Source: Xanthomonas hortorum pv. cynarae | GTDB lineage: Bacteria; Pseudomonadota; Gammaproteobacteria; Xanthomonadales; Xanthomonadaceae | Length of the DNA stretch: 64,000 bases | NCBI RefSeq assembly: GCF_002939985.1 | Contig: NZ_MDFM01000027.1 | Span: 1 to 64,000, forward strand | Direction: 5' to 3' | Part shown: positions 53,801 to 63,322 of the stretch, in pieces | Numbering within the stretch: position 1 is the first letter of the stretch | Layout: the number at the start of each line of letters is the position of its first letter | Notes under the pieces: model-generated | The model's database searches: none | The model's input: only the letters and a program-made list of their open reading frames with translations | Told to the model about the DNA's origin: nothing | Translations under genes and position numbers: made by a program

Positions 53801-53882
53801 CCCGGATATCACTGTTGTCAACAACGGCGAGATCAGCTACGTGCCACGCAGCGTGATCTTCGAGGTGGGCGCAAAGTTCTGA
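50850..53882 (+). CDS. TonB-dependent receptor with N-terminal carboxypeptidase-regulatory-like domain
   Basis: A 1010-residue outer-membrane receptor. The signal peptide ends TTPAMAQ. Then comes a CarboxypepD_reg-like beta-sandwich (SNATLRGQVASAQSGSEVVV to VKVESNGASR-like, exact GTYKVESNGASRTVTL), the TonB box LDTVTVS at 121-127, a plug (LPQATRNFLEFADTVPGMVF) and a long barrel ending SVIFEVGAKF. Such Oar-like receptors often take up carbohydrates or peptides. The ribosome site GGGAGGGGG is strong. Being between a LacI regulator and a halogenase-like flavoprotein, it likely imports a specific glycan. The ligand is not predictable from sequence. Confidence 0.92.
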   Translation: MKNHRTVSTLPARSLLCCALAASLFATTPAMAQSSNATLRGQVASAQSGSEVVVTNLATGSVRRAPVNANGNYTIVGLQPGTYKVESNGASRTVTLSVASSATVDLGTEAAAAPAGDATTLDTVTVSAPMIRDVKTSEVGNTVSLRQIQQLPQATRNFLEFADTVPGMVFTIDQDGNTKLRGGASNASSSNLYIDGVSQKSYVSGGGIAGQDETQGNPFPQLAIGEYKVITSNYKAEYGQISGAAITAATKSGTNEFHGEAFYRFTNQDLRKERPDEADGKVDSQTKEYGFAIGGPLIQDRMHFFFAYEGKDNVAPKSVQPSAEATPFIGLLPSNLRDQYGASNMPFSEDLYFGKIDFEPTDNDRIELATQYRDETQVSNVGGQNAPDRAVDKVNKDKRTSLRWQHSADGWFNEAILTTEDSRNLPTPRGVGNGSIYTYIDRTQADPRQWVFLNTGAASGEDFKLRSQKGWSFQNDLTFNALEWHGEHTIKTGVTYRDIKLTSRESSSLNPQFSYEVGQNGVAPVPFQVRYIRAFDNPGQLPVVESPSKQYGIYLQDDWAATDKLMINIGVRYDYEDTPAYTDFVTSQPFVDALYSDDPENPGQPWANRLLPSGVNVADYISTGNNRKNFKDAWAPRLGFSYDLFGDEAAVIHGGAGRSYDRNLFEQLALESVKAALSPVVVYFSDAASGQGCFRTDRVCAPWNPAFLNGIDQLNTIDGTNDSSELFMFKNKLKTPYSDQYSIGISNQVGDWLTDVTFQRILSYDGLVMSLVNRYPNGAYFDANGGVPWGEPVPGYRNTIIGDNGLEQRSSQVLLSAEKPYTKESGWGLNLAYTHTSARQNRNIDEPFAFDKATIRDYPFVKSDAASAHRFVASGSLDGPWGVTFGAKLVLATPEPINTIACYGFTDPDGGTCQQVGVVPPGNGKFLLGGKIWGYRTVDLQATKDFTVAGDFKLTARVNVLNAFDFKNFTQYEYNSFGSNGRLDPDITVVNNGEISYVPRSVIFEVGAKF

Positions 53883-54112
53883 TCCAACGTAACCTGCACG
53901 CGCATACGCTTGGATGCGCGTGATTCGAACGGGGCCGATTGGCCCCGTTCGCCTATCAGCTTCTGGAGCAGCTGACAAAACGTATTGAGCAGTTGTCAGA
54001 TGGGTGCGTCAACACGTGCAAATGGTGCTGCATGTCGCACCGGCTGCAACCGTCAGGCAGTGAGCGCAGACGTTTTGTGAGTGGCTTTATTTCTTTTGAG
54101 GACCGGACCTCC

Positions 54113-55633
54113 ATGATCCCCGCTCCGCTTCGCAACATCGTCATCGTCGGTGGCGGCACCGCCGGCTGGATGGCGGCCGCCGCCTTCGCGCGCGTGCTTG
54201 GCCCCGGCTTCAACGTGCAGCTGATCGAATCCGAACAGCTCGGCACCGTCGGTGTCGGCGAGGCTACCGTGCCGCACATCAAGGCCTTCAACAATCTGCT
54301 CGGCATCGATGAGGCCGAGTTCGTGCGACAGACCCAGGGCAGCTTCAAGCTCGGCATCGAGTTCGTCGACTGGCAGCGGCCCGGCACCTCGTACATCCAC
54401 GGCTTCGGCACCCAGATCGGGCATCCGCTCGGGCTGCTGCCGTTCCATCAGTACTGGATCAAGCAACACCTGCGTGGCAAGGCGCAGCCGCTGGGTGCGT
54501 ACACGCTCAATACCGTGGCCGCCGTGCGCGGCAAGTTCATGACCTCGGCCGGCGATGTGCCGGCCAATTCGCCGCTGGCCAATATCGCCTACGCGTACCA
54601 CTTCGATGCCTCGCACTACGCGCGCTTTTTGCGCAGTTATTCGGAACAGCGCGGCGTCACGCGTATCGAAGGCCTGGTCGAACAGGTGCAGCTGCATGCG
54701 GACACCGGCCATGTGCAATCGCTGCAGCTGGCCTCCGGACAAGTAGTCAGCGGCGACTTGTTCATCGACTGCTCCGGCTTCCGTGGGCTGTTGATCGAAG
54801 AAGCGCTGCATACCGGTTATCACGACTTCACCCATTGGCTGCCCTGCGATCGCGCACTGGCGGTGCCGTGCGAAAACGCTGGCCCGCCCACCCCGTACAC
54901 GCGCTCCACCGCGCGCGCCGCCGGCTGGCAGTGGCGCATTCCGCTGCAGCACCGCACCGGCAACGGCTACGTGTATTCCAGCGCGCACATCAGCGACGAC
55001 GAAGCGGCCGCCACGCTGCTCGCCAACCTGGATGGCAAAGCGCTGGCCGACCCGCGCCCGCTGCGCTTCACCACCGGGCGGCGCAAGCAGTTCTGGAACC
55101 GCAATGTGGTGGCGCTGGGCCTGGCGAGCGGCTTTCTGGAGCCACTGGAATCGACCAGCATCCATCTGATCCAGGCCGGCATTTCCAGGCTGCTGGAGTT
55201 GTTTCCGCGCGAGGGCATCAGCCCGGTGCTGGTGCAGCGCTACAACGACCGGCTGGCGTTCGAGTTCGACCGCATCCGCGATTTCCTGGTGCTGCATTAC
55301 CACGCCACCGAGCGCGACGACAGCGCGTTCTGGCGCCACTGCCGCACCATGCAGATCACCCCGGAACTGCAATTCACCCTGGACCTGTTCCGCGACAGCG
55401 GGCGCTTCTACCGCAATGCCGAGGAAATGTTCGCCGAGATCAGCTGGGTGCAGGTGATGGTGGGCCAGGGCGTGTTGCCGCAGGGCTATCACCCGCTGGT
55501 GGATCAGGTGCCCGACCATGACGCCGAACGCTTCCTGGCCAGCATCGCGCAAACCATCGGCCATTGCGTGGACGCCATGCCGACCCACCAGCAGTTCATC
55601 GATCGCTATTGCAAGGCGGCGGCGCCGCGTTGA
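54113..55633 (+). CDS. tryptophan halogenase-family flavoprotein
   Basis: A 506-residue FAD-dependent protein. It has the dinucleotide motif IVIVGGGTAGWMAAAAFARV and the halogenase-type WxWxIP signature seen as GWQWRIPLQHR, with the FIDCSGFRGLLIEEAL segment typical of the family. The ATG at 54113 is used because the domain starts directly there. Homologues commonly lie next to TonB-dependent receptor genes in xanthomonads and caulobacters, where halogenation of a metabolite has not been proved; a role in modifying or oxidising a carbohydrate or indole has been suggested. It is 230 bases behind the receptor gene. Confidence 0.88.
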   Translation: MIPAPLRNIVIVGGGTAGWMAAAAFARVLGPGFNVQLIESEQLGTVGVGEATVPHIKAFNNLLGIDEAEFVRQTQGSFKLGIEFVDWQRPGTSYIHGFGTQIGHPLGLLPFHQYWIKQHLRGKAQPLGAYTLNTVAAVRGKFMTSAGDVPANSPLANIAYAYHFDASHYARFLRSYSEQRGVTRIEGLVEQVQLHADTGHVQSLQLASGQVVSGDLFIDCSGFRGLLIEEALHTGYHDFTHWLPCDRALAVPCENAGPPTPYTRSTARAAGWQWRIPLQHRTGNGYVYSSAHISDDEAAATLLANLDGKALADPRPLRFTTGRRKQFWNRNVVALGLASGFLEPLESTSIHLIQAGISRLLELFPREGISPVLVQRYNDRLAFEFDRIRDFLVLHYHATERDDSAFWRHCRTMQITPELQFTLDLFRDSGRFYRNAEEMFAEISWVQVMVGQGVLPQGYHPLVDQVPDHDAERFLASIAQTIGHCVDAMPTHQQFIDRYCKAAAPR

Positions 55634-55678
55634 GCGATGGCTCGACGCCGCAGTCGCCGCACTCGCCAATCTGCAGGC

Positions 55679-55709
55679 AAAAAAAAGGATCGGGCACAAG
55701 GCCCGATCC
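55679..55709 (-). terminator. Rho-independent terminator of the pyrF operon
   Basis: On the minus strand GGATCGGGC pairs with GCCCGATCC (55687-55695/55701-55709) around a 5-base loop, followed by eight Ts (55679-55686). It serves transcripts coming from pyrF. Read the other way it lies right behind the halogenase gene, so it may work in both directions. Confidence 0.85.
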
Positions 55710-55871
55710 CTTCGAAAACCGGGACAAGCCCGGTGGACAATGAGTGGCACAGCTTCCGACTGACATCGGACGAGGGCATCGTACGCAGCCCTTAACGTTA
55801 AAGCAACACTTTAATTCTACCGAATTAACTTATTGATTTTATTAGCCAGCGGATCCCATCAAGCGCCTCCA

Positions 55872-56603
55872 CTACGCCTGGCGCTGCGCCAATGCCATAC
55901 GAATCTCGGCCTGGATCGCATTCGCCGCCGTCGCCGGATCGGCAGCCAGGCGAATTGGGCGGCCGACCACGATGGCATCGGCGCCGTCGTTGAACGCCTG
56001 CGCCACGCCCACGGTGCGCTGCTGGTCGTCGCCGACCGGGCCGCCGGGGCGGATGCCGGGGCAGACGATCGAAAAGGCCGGGCCGGTGGCGCGGCGGATC
56101 GGGCCGGCTTCCTGGCCGGAGGCGATCACTCCATCGATGCCGGCGGCCTGGGCGGCCAGCGCGCGCTCCACCACCACCTCCACCGGTTCGCGGTCGATGC
56201 CCATCGCGGCCAGATCCGGCCGGCCCATCGAGGTCAGCACGGTCACCGCCAGCAAGCGCATGTCGCCGTGGTTGGCCTCGGCGGCAGCCTGCAACATGCC
56301 CGCGTGCCAGCCATGCACGGTGCAATAGCTCACCGGCCACTGCGCCAGGCGGCGGATGGTGCCGGCCACGGTGGCGGGGATGTCGAAGAACTTCAGGTCG
56401 ACGAACATGCGTTTTTTGCGCTTGGCCAGGGTATCGAGCACATGGAAGTACTCGCCGGAGGCCAGCAGCTCCATGCCGATCTTGTAGAACGCCACCGACT
56501 CGCCGAGGCGGTCGACCCAGGCGATCGCCTCGTCATGGCTGGGCACATCCAGTGCGAAGATCAGCCGCTCGTGTGCGGCCAGCGGCAACGGTGCGCGGCT
56601 CAT
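55872..56603 (-). CDS. pyrF: orotidine-5'-phosphate decarboxylase
   Basis: A 243-residue enzyme of the last step of UMP synthesis. Family marks are [20 protein letters not shown], the catalytic [20 protein letters not shown] (Asp and Lys pairs), [20 protein letters not shown] and [20 protein letters not shown]. The ATG at 56603 overlaps the stop of the acid phosphatase gene (ATGA). A strong terminator follows at 55679-55709. Confidence 0.95.
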   Translation of the reverse strand: MSRAPLPLAAHERLIFALDVPSHDEAIAWVDRLGESVAFYKIGMELLASGEYFHVLDTLAKRKKRMFVDLKFFDIPATVAGTIRRLAQWPVSYCTVHGWHAGMLQAAAEANHGDMRLLAVTVLTSMGRPDLAAMGIDREPVEVVVERALAAQAAGIDGVIASGQEAGPIRRATGPAFSIVCPGIRPGGPVGDDQQRTVGVAQAFNDGADAIVVGRPIRLAADPATAANAIQAEIRMALAQRQA

Positions 56604-57556
56604 CGGGCCACCTCCAGCGCGGCGCGCTTGGCGTCGTGCCGCTGCTGCCAGGGCTGGCTGAAGTCGTTGTTGAACTGCGCCGGCTCCCAGCCGCCGTAGC
56701 TGGGGTTGGGCAGCATCCACCAGCGCTCGCCGAACCAGTCGTGATATTGCTGCAGCAATGCACCACGGGCCTGGCTGGTGTTGGCGGTGACCTGCACAAA
56801 GTCGCCCAGCTGGTCGCCGAACTGCATCAGCACGCGGTAGGTCTGCCCGGCCAGCTGGCGACGGCAGTTCTTCTCGCTGCCGTTCTGCTCGCAGCCCTGG
56901 ACCACCGTGCCCAGGCCCAGAAACACGCTGTCGTCGGCCACCGGCAGCCCGACGCTGCGCAGGTTGGCCAGCGTGGCGTCCTTGAGGTGCACGGCGCGGT
57001 TGGAGATATAGATCAGGGTGATGCCGCGGGCGTTGGCGGCCTTGGCGAAATCCACCACGCCCGGGATCGCGGTGGCCTTCTTCTCGGCCACCCACTGGTC
57101 CCAGCTCAGCTCGTCGTATTCCTTGCCGTCGCGCAGCAGGCGGGCCTGGTAGGGCGAGTTGTCGAGCACGGTCTCGTCCACGTCCAGCACCACTGCCGGC
57201 TTCAGGCCGGTGGCGGCATTGCCGCGCTCTTCGGGCACCAGCGCGTCCCAGTTGGGCTGCTTCAGCGCAGCGTCCAGCTTGTCGGCGGCGGCGCGGTAGG
57301 TCTGCTCGGCCACGGCGCGGTATTCCTCCGAGCGCTGCATCCACAGCACCGCGTTGAGATTGTCATCGCCGGCCGGTGCGGTGGTGGCTGCTGGCTGCGT
57401 GGCGGTCTTGGCGGCGGCGGCGCTGGCGGCCGCATTGGCGGACACGGCGGCTTCCTGCGCGCGCTGCGCCAGCTCCTTGTCGGCGGGCTTGCAGGCGTTC
57501 AAGGCCAGCACGGTGCAGGCGAGCAGGGACAACGGTGCGTAAAACGAGGGGCGCAT
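56600..57556 (-). CDS. lipoprotein acid phosphatase, HAD superfamily (e(P4)/class C type)
   Basis: A 318-residue lipoprotein. The signal peptide [20 protein letters not shown] ends in a lipobox (LNAC). After an Ala-rich linker the phosphatase domain follows: [20 protein letters not shown] (DxD nucleophile), [20 protein letters not shown] and further class C marks ([12 protein letters not shown]). Such enzymes dephosphorylate NMN and nucleotides at the cell surface. Its stop overlaps the pyrF start (ATGA), so periplasmic nucleotide hydrolysis and pyrimidine synthesis share one transcript. Confidence 0.92.
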   Translation of the reverse strand: MRPSFYAPLSLLACTVLALNACKPADKELAQRAQEAAVSANAAASAAAAKTATQPAATTAPAGDDNLNAVLWMQRSEEYRAVAEQTYRAAADKLDAALKQPNWDALVPEERGNAATGLKPAVVLDVDETVLDNSPYQARLLRDGKEYDELSWDQWVAEKKATAIPGVVDFAKAANARGITLIYISNRAVHLKDATLANLRSVGLPVADDSVFLGLGTVVQGCEQNGSEKNCRRQLAGQTYRVLMQFGDQLGDFVQVTANTSQARGALLQQYHDWFGERWWMLPNPSYGGWEPAQFNNDFSQPWQQRHDAKRAALEVAR

Positions 57557-57692
57557 GGCATCCACCAGAACAGGAGCGGCAATGAAGTCGGCGATTTTAG
57601 CGGGTTCGTGCGCTGGCGCTTCCATCGCACTGCTGGCAGCGCCCGCGAGCAGGATCGGTATGCTTGCGGGCTGATCGCCCCCGGAGTCACTC

Positions 57693-58361
57693 ATGACAGA
57701 CGCACCTACCCCGCCAGTCCTCGATACCGCCCAGGCCCGCGTGCTCGGCTGCCTGATCGAAAAAGAGGCGACCACGCCGGATGCGTATCCGCTCACGGTC
57801 AACGCCGCGCAGGTGGCCGCCAACCAGAAGACCGCGCGCGAGCCGGTGCTGAATCTGCAGACCGGCGTGGTGCATCACGCCCTGCGTCAACTTGAAACCC
57901 TGGGCCTGGTACGCCAGCAGTTTTCCTCGCGCGCCGAACGCTACGAACACCGGCTGGGCAGCGTGCTGGATCTGACCCGGCAACAAGTGGCCGTGATCGG
58001 CCTGCTGCTGTTGCGCGGCCCGCAGACGCTGGGCGAGCTGTTCGCGCGCAGCGAGCGGCTGGTGCGCTTCAACGATGCCGACGATGTGCGCCACCATCTG
58101 GACCGGCTGATCCAGCGCAACCTGGCGGTGCAGCTGCCGCGTGCCAGTGGCCAGCGCGAGGAGCGCTATGCGCATCTGCTCAGTGGCGAGCTGGACGTGG
58201 AAGCCCTGCAGGCTGCGGCTGCGCGTGCCGCACCGAGTTCGCGCAGCAACGCCGACAGCAGCGAGCTGGAAGCGCGCGTGCACAGCCTGGAAGCCACCGT
58301 CGCCGAACTGCAGGATGCGCTGGCTGCGGTGCAGGCACGCCTGGAGGCGGCTGGCGCCTGA
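57693..58361 (+). CDS. yceH: YceH-like DUF480 protein
   Basis: A 222-residue protein with two winged-helix domains: [20 protein letters not shown] with [20 protein letters not shown] in the first and [20 protein letters not shown] in the second. The C-terminus is a coiled coil ([20 protein letters not shown]). The family is conserved in proteobacteria, with no proven role. It is divergent from the acid phosphatase/pyrF pair. Confidence 0.93.
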   Translation: MTDAPTPPVLDTAQARVLGCLIEKEATTPDAYPLTVNAAQVAANQKTAREPVLNLQTGVVHHALRQLETLGLVRQQFSSRAERYEHRLGSVLDLTRQQVAVIGLLLLRGPQTLGELFARSERLVRFNDADDVRHHLDRLIQRNLAVQLPRASGQREERYAHLLSGELDVEALQAAAARAAPSSRSNADSSELEARVHSLEATVAELQDALAAVQARLEAAGA

Positions 58362-58495
58362 GGGCGCTGTTCTCCTGTCGGAGATGTCCACTTCACTTCG
58401 CCGCCCATCATCGGATCGCAACCCGCACACCGACCGGCCAGGCCGACAGACGACGTCCTTTCCTAGTGGTGATGGCGCACGTTGCGGCCACCCGC

Positions 58496-59530
58496 TTAGG
58501 TCGGCGTATCCACCTCGTCCCAGTCGGCGTCTTCGAAGTGCAGCAACCAGTTGAGGGTGTAGTGACGCTCGTAGACCACGCCGGGCACGATGCCGGCCGG
58601 TGGCGGTTGCTGGGTCTGGCCGGCCTGGCGTACCGCCCAATGCAGACGCAAGTGCCGGTCCAGCGCATCCAGCAGTTCGGGCACCGGCCGTAGCGTCAGC
58701 GACGGCCGCGTCGCGGCTTCGGCATGTTCCAGCGCGCGCTGGGCAGCCGAGGGCACATCGCACAGGTCGGTTGGCTCCGGCAGCGCGTCGGCCAGCCCCA
58801 GGGCCCACTGCAGCACGGCCAGGCTCTCGTAGCGCCAGCCGAAGTTGGCGAGCTGCTGCGGCTCCGGCGCGGGTTGGGCAAAAAAGGCGCGCTCCTGTGG
58901 CGACAGTGCCGCCGCCACGCCGGGCAGGCGGGCGTCCATGTCTTCCAACGACGGTGGCGTATCGCCGGCGGCCAGCATCTCCGCACGCAAGGCCACCGCA
59001 AACAACGCCAGCATGCGCTGCGTCACCGCTGCGGCATCGCGCACCCGCGCTTCGGCCTCACCGGGCACCGGCGGCAGACTCGGCGGCACGCGGATGCCTT
59101 GCGCGGTCAGCCGGGCCAGTTGCTGCGCACGCCGCTCCCACGCATCCGGCGGATACGGCACCTGCGCCTCATCGTCGATCGCCGGCTCGCCCTGGCTGAT
59201 CAGCACCCGCCCGTGCGGGTCGCGCACGCTGCCATCGGCCAGAAAACACACCGCGTTGGCCTGCTCGGCCCACTGCGCCAATTCCCCGAAAGCCGCATCG
59301 TCGACCTCGAAGGTGAAGTGCTGACGCACCCGCTGCACATGCCGCATCAGGTGATAGCGCGCCTGGGTCATCTGGCCGTCGCCGGCCTGATTCACGTAGC
59401 CGACAAAGCCATGCAGATGCGTCGCCAGTTCCGGATCGGCGTGGTCGCGGTGCTGCACGGCGGTGCGCGGCAGAAAATCCGGCCACACGGGGTCGCGCAG
59501 GGTGGAATAGGCGTTGACCAGCAATGGCAT
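58496..59530 (-). CDS. DUF4272 domain protein
   Basis: A 344-residue protein. The region QRMLALFAVALRAEMLAAGD, followed by LSPQERAFFAQPAPEPQQLA, NFGWRYESLAVLQWALGLAD and LPEPTDLCDV, is the DUF4272 domain, here in the C-terminal two thirds. The N-terminal 110 residues (MPLLVNAYSTLRDPVWPDFL) form a separate unknown domain. Closing VPGVVYERHYTLNWLL is also typical. No enzyme motif is recognised. It is a single gene on its strand, with weak spacing evidence for linkage to the GNAT gene. Confidence 0.82.
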   Translation of the reverse strand: MPLLVNAYSTLRDPVWPDFLPRTAVQHRDHADPELATHLHGFVGYVNQAGDGQMTQARYHLMRHVQRVRQHFTFEVDDAAFGELAQWAEQANAVCFLADGSVRDPHGRVLISQGEPAIDDEAQVPYPPDAWERRAQQLARLTAQGIRVPPSLPPVPGEAEARVRDAAAVTQRMLALFAVALRAEMLAAGDTPPSLEDMDARLPGVAAALSPQERAFFAQPAPEPQQLANFGWRYESLAVLQWALGLADALPEPTDLCDVPSAAQRALEHAEAATRPSLTLRPVPELLDALDRHLRLHWAVRQAGQTQQPPPAGIVPGVVYERHYTLNWLLHFEDADWDEVDTPT

Positions 59531-59725
59531 GCGGGTGTCCTTGTTGGGGTGACGAACAAAACTACCGCGCTCACCATCAGGCAGATGTCATCGGTGTTCG
59601 GTCCCTTATGTACCCCTCGTACACTGCGGTTGCTCCGCGCCGTCCGCGCCGAGCTGACGAACACTCGCCAGGTTTTGTAGCCACTTTTGGCCGTGCGATA
59701 AGCCGGCAGGGTGCCGGAGGCACGC

Positions 59726-60274
59726 TCAGCTGTCCATGCCGGCGGGGCCGAGCTCAATCGTGTAATACAGCACCGGATCGGCCTCCTGGCTCAACACCCG
59801 CAGGCCTTGCCGCTGCAATCCGAGTTTTTCCAGCGCGCGGATCGAGTCGGCATTGTCCGGCGACACGATCGCGCACAACTGCGACAACCCCAGCACATCG
59901 CGTGCATACGTCAGCACCGCCCGTCCGGCCTCGGTCACATAGCCCTTGCCTCGGTAGGCAGGCAGCAGTGCGAAGCCGATATGCGGCACCGGCAAGGTAT
60001 CGCGGCACAGCAGACCCAAGGTGCCTGCAAACGCGCCCTCGCGCGTCTCCACCGCCCAGTGCGCGAAGCCGTGTGTTTCCTGATGCGCCTGTGCCCACTC
60101 ACGCAGATGATCGCGCGCCTGCTCGCGCGTGCGCACGCCGCGATCGTTGATGCCGGCGATAAAACCGGGGTCGTTGACCAATACCAATATCGCATCGGCA
60201 TCGCACTCGGGATCGAGCGTGCGCAGGCGCAAACGAGCGGTTTCGATCACAACAGTCACGGCGCACTCCGGCAT
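59726..60274 (-). CDS. GNAT-family N-acetyltransferase (RimJ/RimL type)
   Basis: A 182-residue acetyltransferase. VIETARLRLRTLDPECDADA at the start, the acetyl-CoA-binding ALLPAYRGKGYVTEAGRAVL (motif A with RGKGYVTEA) and IVSPDNADSIRALEKLGLQR (motif B region) match ribosomal-protein-acetyltransferase-like enzymes. The target is unknown. The ATG at 60274 is used; a GTG at 60259 would shorten it slightly. It lies 62 bases behind the rep helicase gene on the same strand. Confidence 0.88.
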   Translation of the reverse strand: MPECAVTVVIETARLRLRTLDPECDADAILVLVNDPGFIAGINDRGVRTREQARDHLREWAQAHQETHGFAHWAVETREGAFAGTLGLLCRDTLPVPHIGFALLPAYRGKGYVTEAGRAVLTYARDVLGLSQLCAIVSPDNADSIRALEKLGLQRQGLRVLSQEADPVLYYTIELGPAGMDS

Positions 60275-60336
60275 CGGGAAAAACCAGACTGCCGTGCAGG
60301 CCTGTCGCTGGCAAGCCTGCGCATGCGCAACAACCG

Positions 60337-62313
60337 CTAGTCGAACAACGCCTGGATCGCCGCCAACCCCGCACTGGCGCGCTCTTTCTTGCGCTCGGCA
60401 TCGGCCACCGGGTCGGCGCCGTCGCGCTGCAGTTCTTCGGCCGGAATCTCGTCGAAGAACCGGCTCGGCTTGAGCCGCACATGCTCGCCGAACTTGCGCG
60501 TCAGCTTGCTGTGGCTCATCCACAGCTGCTCCTTGGCGCGGGTGATGCCCACGTACAGCAGGCGGCGTTCTTCCTGCAGGTTGCCTTCTTCGAGGCTCAC
60601 TTCATGCGGCAGCACGCCGTCTTCGCAGCCGACGATGAACACATAACGGAATTCCAGGCCCTTGGACGCATGCATGGTCATCATGCGCACCTGGTTGCCG
60701 CCGTCGTCCTTGTCGTTGCGCGACAACAACGCCAGCTGCGCGGCCAGATCACTGGCGCTTGCCCCACGCGGGCCGCCTTCGAACCACTCGGCCAGTTCGT
60801 CCAGGTTGCGCTTGCGGCGCTGGAAGCCGGTTTCGTCCTTGGACTGGTTGCGCAGGTCGTTGAGCAGGCCGGATTTTTCGGCCAAGGTGCGCACCAATTC
60901 GCCCGCCGGCATCGCGGCCGAATGCTCGCGCATATCGCGCAGGATGTCGGTAAACGCGCTCAGGCCGTTGGCCGCACGCGGCGGCAAGTGCTGCAGCGCG
61001 CCCATCGATTCGGCCGCGCGCGACATCGGCACCGACTTGGCACTGGCCAGTTCGGCCAATCGCGCCAGCGAGGTCGCACCGACTTCGCGCTTGGGCGACT
61101 GCACCGCACGCAAGAACGCCGCGTCGTCTTCGGGATTGACGATCAGCCGCAACCACGACAACACGTCCTTGACTTCCTGCCGCTCCAAAAACGCAGTGCC
61201 ACCGGTCAGGTGATACGGCACGCGCAGCAGCTGCAGCGCTTTTTCCAGCGGCCGCGATTGAAAATTGCCGCGGAACAGGATGCAGAAATCGCTCCACGGC
61301 ACCTGCTTGGCGGTGCCCAGAAACGAGATCTCCGCGGCGACCTTTTCGGCCTCGTGCTCGCTGTCGCGGCATTCCCACACACGAATGCGCTCACCGTCGG
61401 CCTGGTCGCTCCACAGCGTCTTCAGATGCTCGTGCGGGTTGTGTGCGATCAAGGCATTGGCCGCGCGCAACACGCGGTTGGAGCAGCGGTAGTTCTGTTC
61501 CAGCTTGATGATTTCCAGGGCCGGATAATCGCGCCCCATCTGCTGCAGGTTCTCCGGATTGGCGCCGCGCCAGGCGTAGATGCTCTGGTCGTCGTCGCCC
61601 ACGCAGGTGAAGTTGCCGCGCGGCCCGGCCAGCATCTTCAGCAGGCGGTATTGCGCATCGTTGGTGTCCTGGCACTCGTCCACCAGCAGATAGCCGATGC
61701 GCTCGCGCCAGCCCATCACGATCTCTTCGTTGCCCTCCAGAATCTGCACCGGCAGGCGGATCAGATCGTCGAAGTCCACCGCGTTGAAGGTGGTCAGCCG
61801 CGCCTGGTAGCGCTCGTACAGGCTGGCCGCTTCCTTTTCGCGGTTGCTGCGCGCCGCGGCCATCGCCTGCTCGGGCGACATGCCGGCGTTCTTGGCCCGC
61901 GAGATCAGATTCTTGGCGTCCTCGATCGCATCGGGCTTGGCGCCATGCATCAGGTCCTTGATCTGCGCGGCGGCATCGTCGGAATCGAAGATCGAGAAGC
62001 CGCGCTTCAAACCGGCAGCGGCGTGCTCGATCTGCAGGAACTTCAGCCCCAGCGCGTGGAAGGTGCAGATGGTCAGCCCCTCAGCGCCGTCGCCACGGAT
62101 GCGCTTGGCCACACGCTCGCGCATTTCCTTGGCGGATTTGTTGGTGAAGGTGATCGCGGCGATGCGCTTGGCCGGATAGCGGCCAATGGCGATCAGATGC
62201 GCGATCTTCTCCACGATCACGCGCGTCTTGCCGCTGCCGGCACCGGCCAGCACCAACAAGGGACCTTCGCAGTGCAGCACTGCGGCGCTTTGCGGGGGAT
62301 TGAGACCGTGCAT
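60337..62313 (-). CDS. rep: ATP-dependent DNA helicase Rep
   Basis: A 658-residue superfamily 1A 3'-5' helicase. Walker A is LLVLAGAGSGKTRVIVEKIA, motif II is YLLVDECQDTNDAQYRLLKM, motif III CVGDDDQSIYAWRGANPENL, and the C-terminal motifs include MTMHASKGLEFRYVFIVGCE and RRLLYVGITRAKEQLWMSHS. It helps replication forks past obstacles. The ATG at 62313 (MHGLNPPQSAAVLHCEGPLL) is preferred; a TTG four codons upstream is possible. It is divergent from tdk across a 114-bp gap. Confidence 0.95.
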   Translation of the reverse strand: MHGLNPPQSAAVLHCEGPLLVLAGAGSGKTRVIVEKIAHLIAIGRYPAKRIAAITFTNKSAKEMRERVAKRIRGDGAEGLTICTFHALGLKFLQIEHAAAGLKRGFSIFDSDDAAAQIKDLMHGAKPDAIEDAKNLISRAKNAGMSPEQAMAAARSNREKEAASLYERYQARLTTFNAVDFDDLIRLPVQILEGNEEIVMGWRERIGYLLVDECQDTNDAQYRLLKMLAGPRGNFTCVGDDDQSIYAWRGANPENLQQMGRDYPALEIIKLEQNYRCSNRVLRAANALIAHNPHEHLKTLWSDQADGERIRVWECRDSEHEAEKVAAEISFLGTAKQVPWSDFCILFRGNFQSRPLEKALQLLRVPYHLTGGTAFLERQEVKDVLSWLRLIVNPEDDAAFLRAVQSPKREVGATSLARLAELASAKSVPMSRAAESMGALQHLPPRAANGLSAFTDILRDMREHSAAMPAGELVRTLAEKSGLLNDLRNQSKDETGFQRRKRNLDELAEWFEGGPRGASASDLAAQLALLSRNDKDDGGNQVRMMTMHASKGLEFRYVFIVGCEDGVLPHEVSLEEGNLQEERRLLYVGITRAKEQLWMSHSKLTRKFGEHVRLKPSRFFDEIPAEELQRDGADPVADAERKKERASAGLAAIQALFD

Positions 62314-62427
62314 AGAGGCTTCCAACAGAGCGGGCCATTGTACCGGCGCCGCGTCGGGCGAGCCGGTGGTGCCGGTTCATGCTGCCCAGCCAGTACCGCA
62401 TGCCGCGCGGCCCGGTAAAATCCACCG

Positions 62428-63063
62428 ATGGCCAAGCTCTATTTCTACTATTCGGCAATGAATGCCGGCAAGACCACCACCTTGCTGCAGTCCGCGCACA
62501 ACTACCGCGAACGCGGCATGCGCACGTTGATCCTCACGCCCAAGCTCGATCACCGCGCCGGCAGCGGCGTGGTGGCCTCGCGGATCGGCCTGCGCGCGGA
62601 CGGGCGCACCTTCGATCGCGATACCGAGTTGCAGCAGCTCATCGAGCGCGATATCCAGGCTGAGGGTGCGCTGCATTGCGTGCTGGTCGACGAGGCGCAG
62701 TTTCTCAACCGTGCGCAGGTCTGGCAGTTGAGCGAGGTGGTCGACCGCCTGCGCGTGCCGGTGCTCTGTTACGGGTTGCGCACCGACTTCCGCGGCGAGC
62801 TGTTCGAGGGCAGCCAGTTCCTGCTGGCCTGGGCCGACGAGCTGGACGAGATCAAGACCATCTGCCACAGCGGCAGCAAGGCCACCATGACCGTGCGCGT
62901 GGATGCGCAAGGGCATGCGGTACAGGACGGCCCGCAGGTGGAGATCGGCGGCAACGAGCGCTACGTGTCGGTCAGCCGTGCCGAGTTCAAAAAGATCATG
63001 CGTGGCGAAGGCCGCATCGACCCGCTGCAGATTGCACTGCCGTTGCCGCCTGCGGGGGCGTAA
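62428..63063 (+). CDS. tdk: thymidine kinase
   Basis: A 211-residue type II thymidine kinase. The P-loop is in [20 protein letters not shown], the lid/active-site [20 protein letters not shown] carries the catalytic Glu, and [20 protein letters not shown] follows. The zinc-ribbon cysteines of the family are reduced here ([20 protein letters not shown]), as in other gammaproteobacterial versions. It phosphorylates thymidine in the salvage pathway. Confidence 0.95.
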   Translation: MAKLYFYYSAMNAGKTTTLLQSAHNYRERGMRTLILTPKLDHRAGSGVVASRIGLRADGRTFDRDTELQQLIERDIQAEGALHCVLVDEAQFLNRAQVWQLSEVVDRLRVPVLCYGLRTDFRGELFEGSQFLLAWADELDEIKTICHSGSKATMTVRVDAQGHAVQDGPQVEIGGNERYVSVSRAEFKKIMRGEGRIDPLQIALPLPPAGA

Positions 63064-63322
63064 CGCCCCACCGCCTCATTCTGCCAGCGGCGCAGCGCGC
63101 AGTGATGACTCACTGAAGAATTCAGCCGAAATGCCGTTAATCATCTGGCTCGCTATGCGCTTGTGATGCGAGGCTAAACCCAGGCGGGCATTCAATCGCC
63201 GCTGTATATCTGCGCCCCACCAACCAGCGTATCGTTTGCCCAGCGTTGCAGCGATCTACATGCAACCAAGCTCCACCACAGTCCTGTAAGCTTGCGACCA
63301 TCCATTTGTCGGGAGGCAATAC

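Noticed and set aside
50775..53978. 1067-codon minus-strand frame opposite the TonB receptor
   Set aside because: Antisense shadow; the receptor frame has signal peptide, TonB box and C-terminal aromatic residue.
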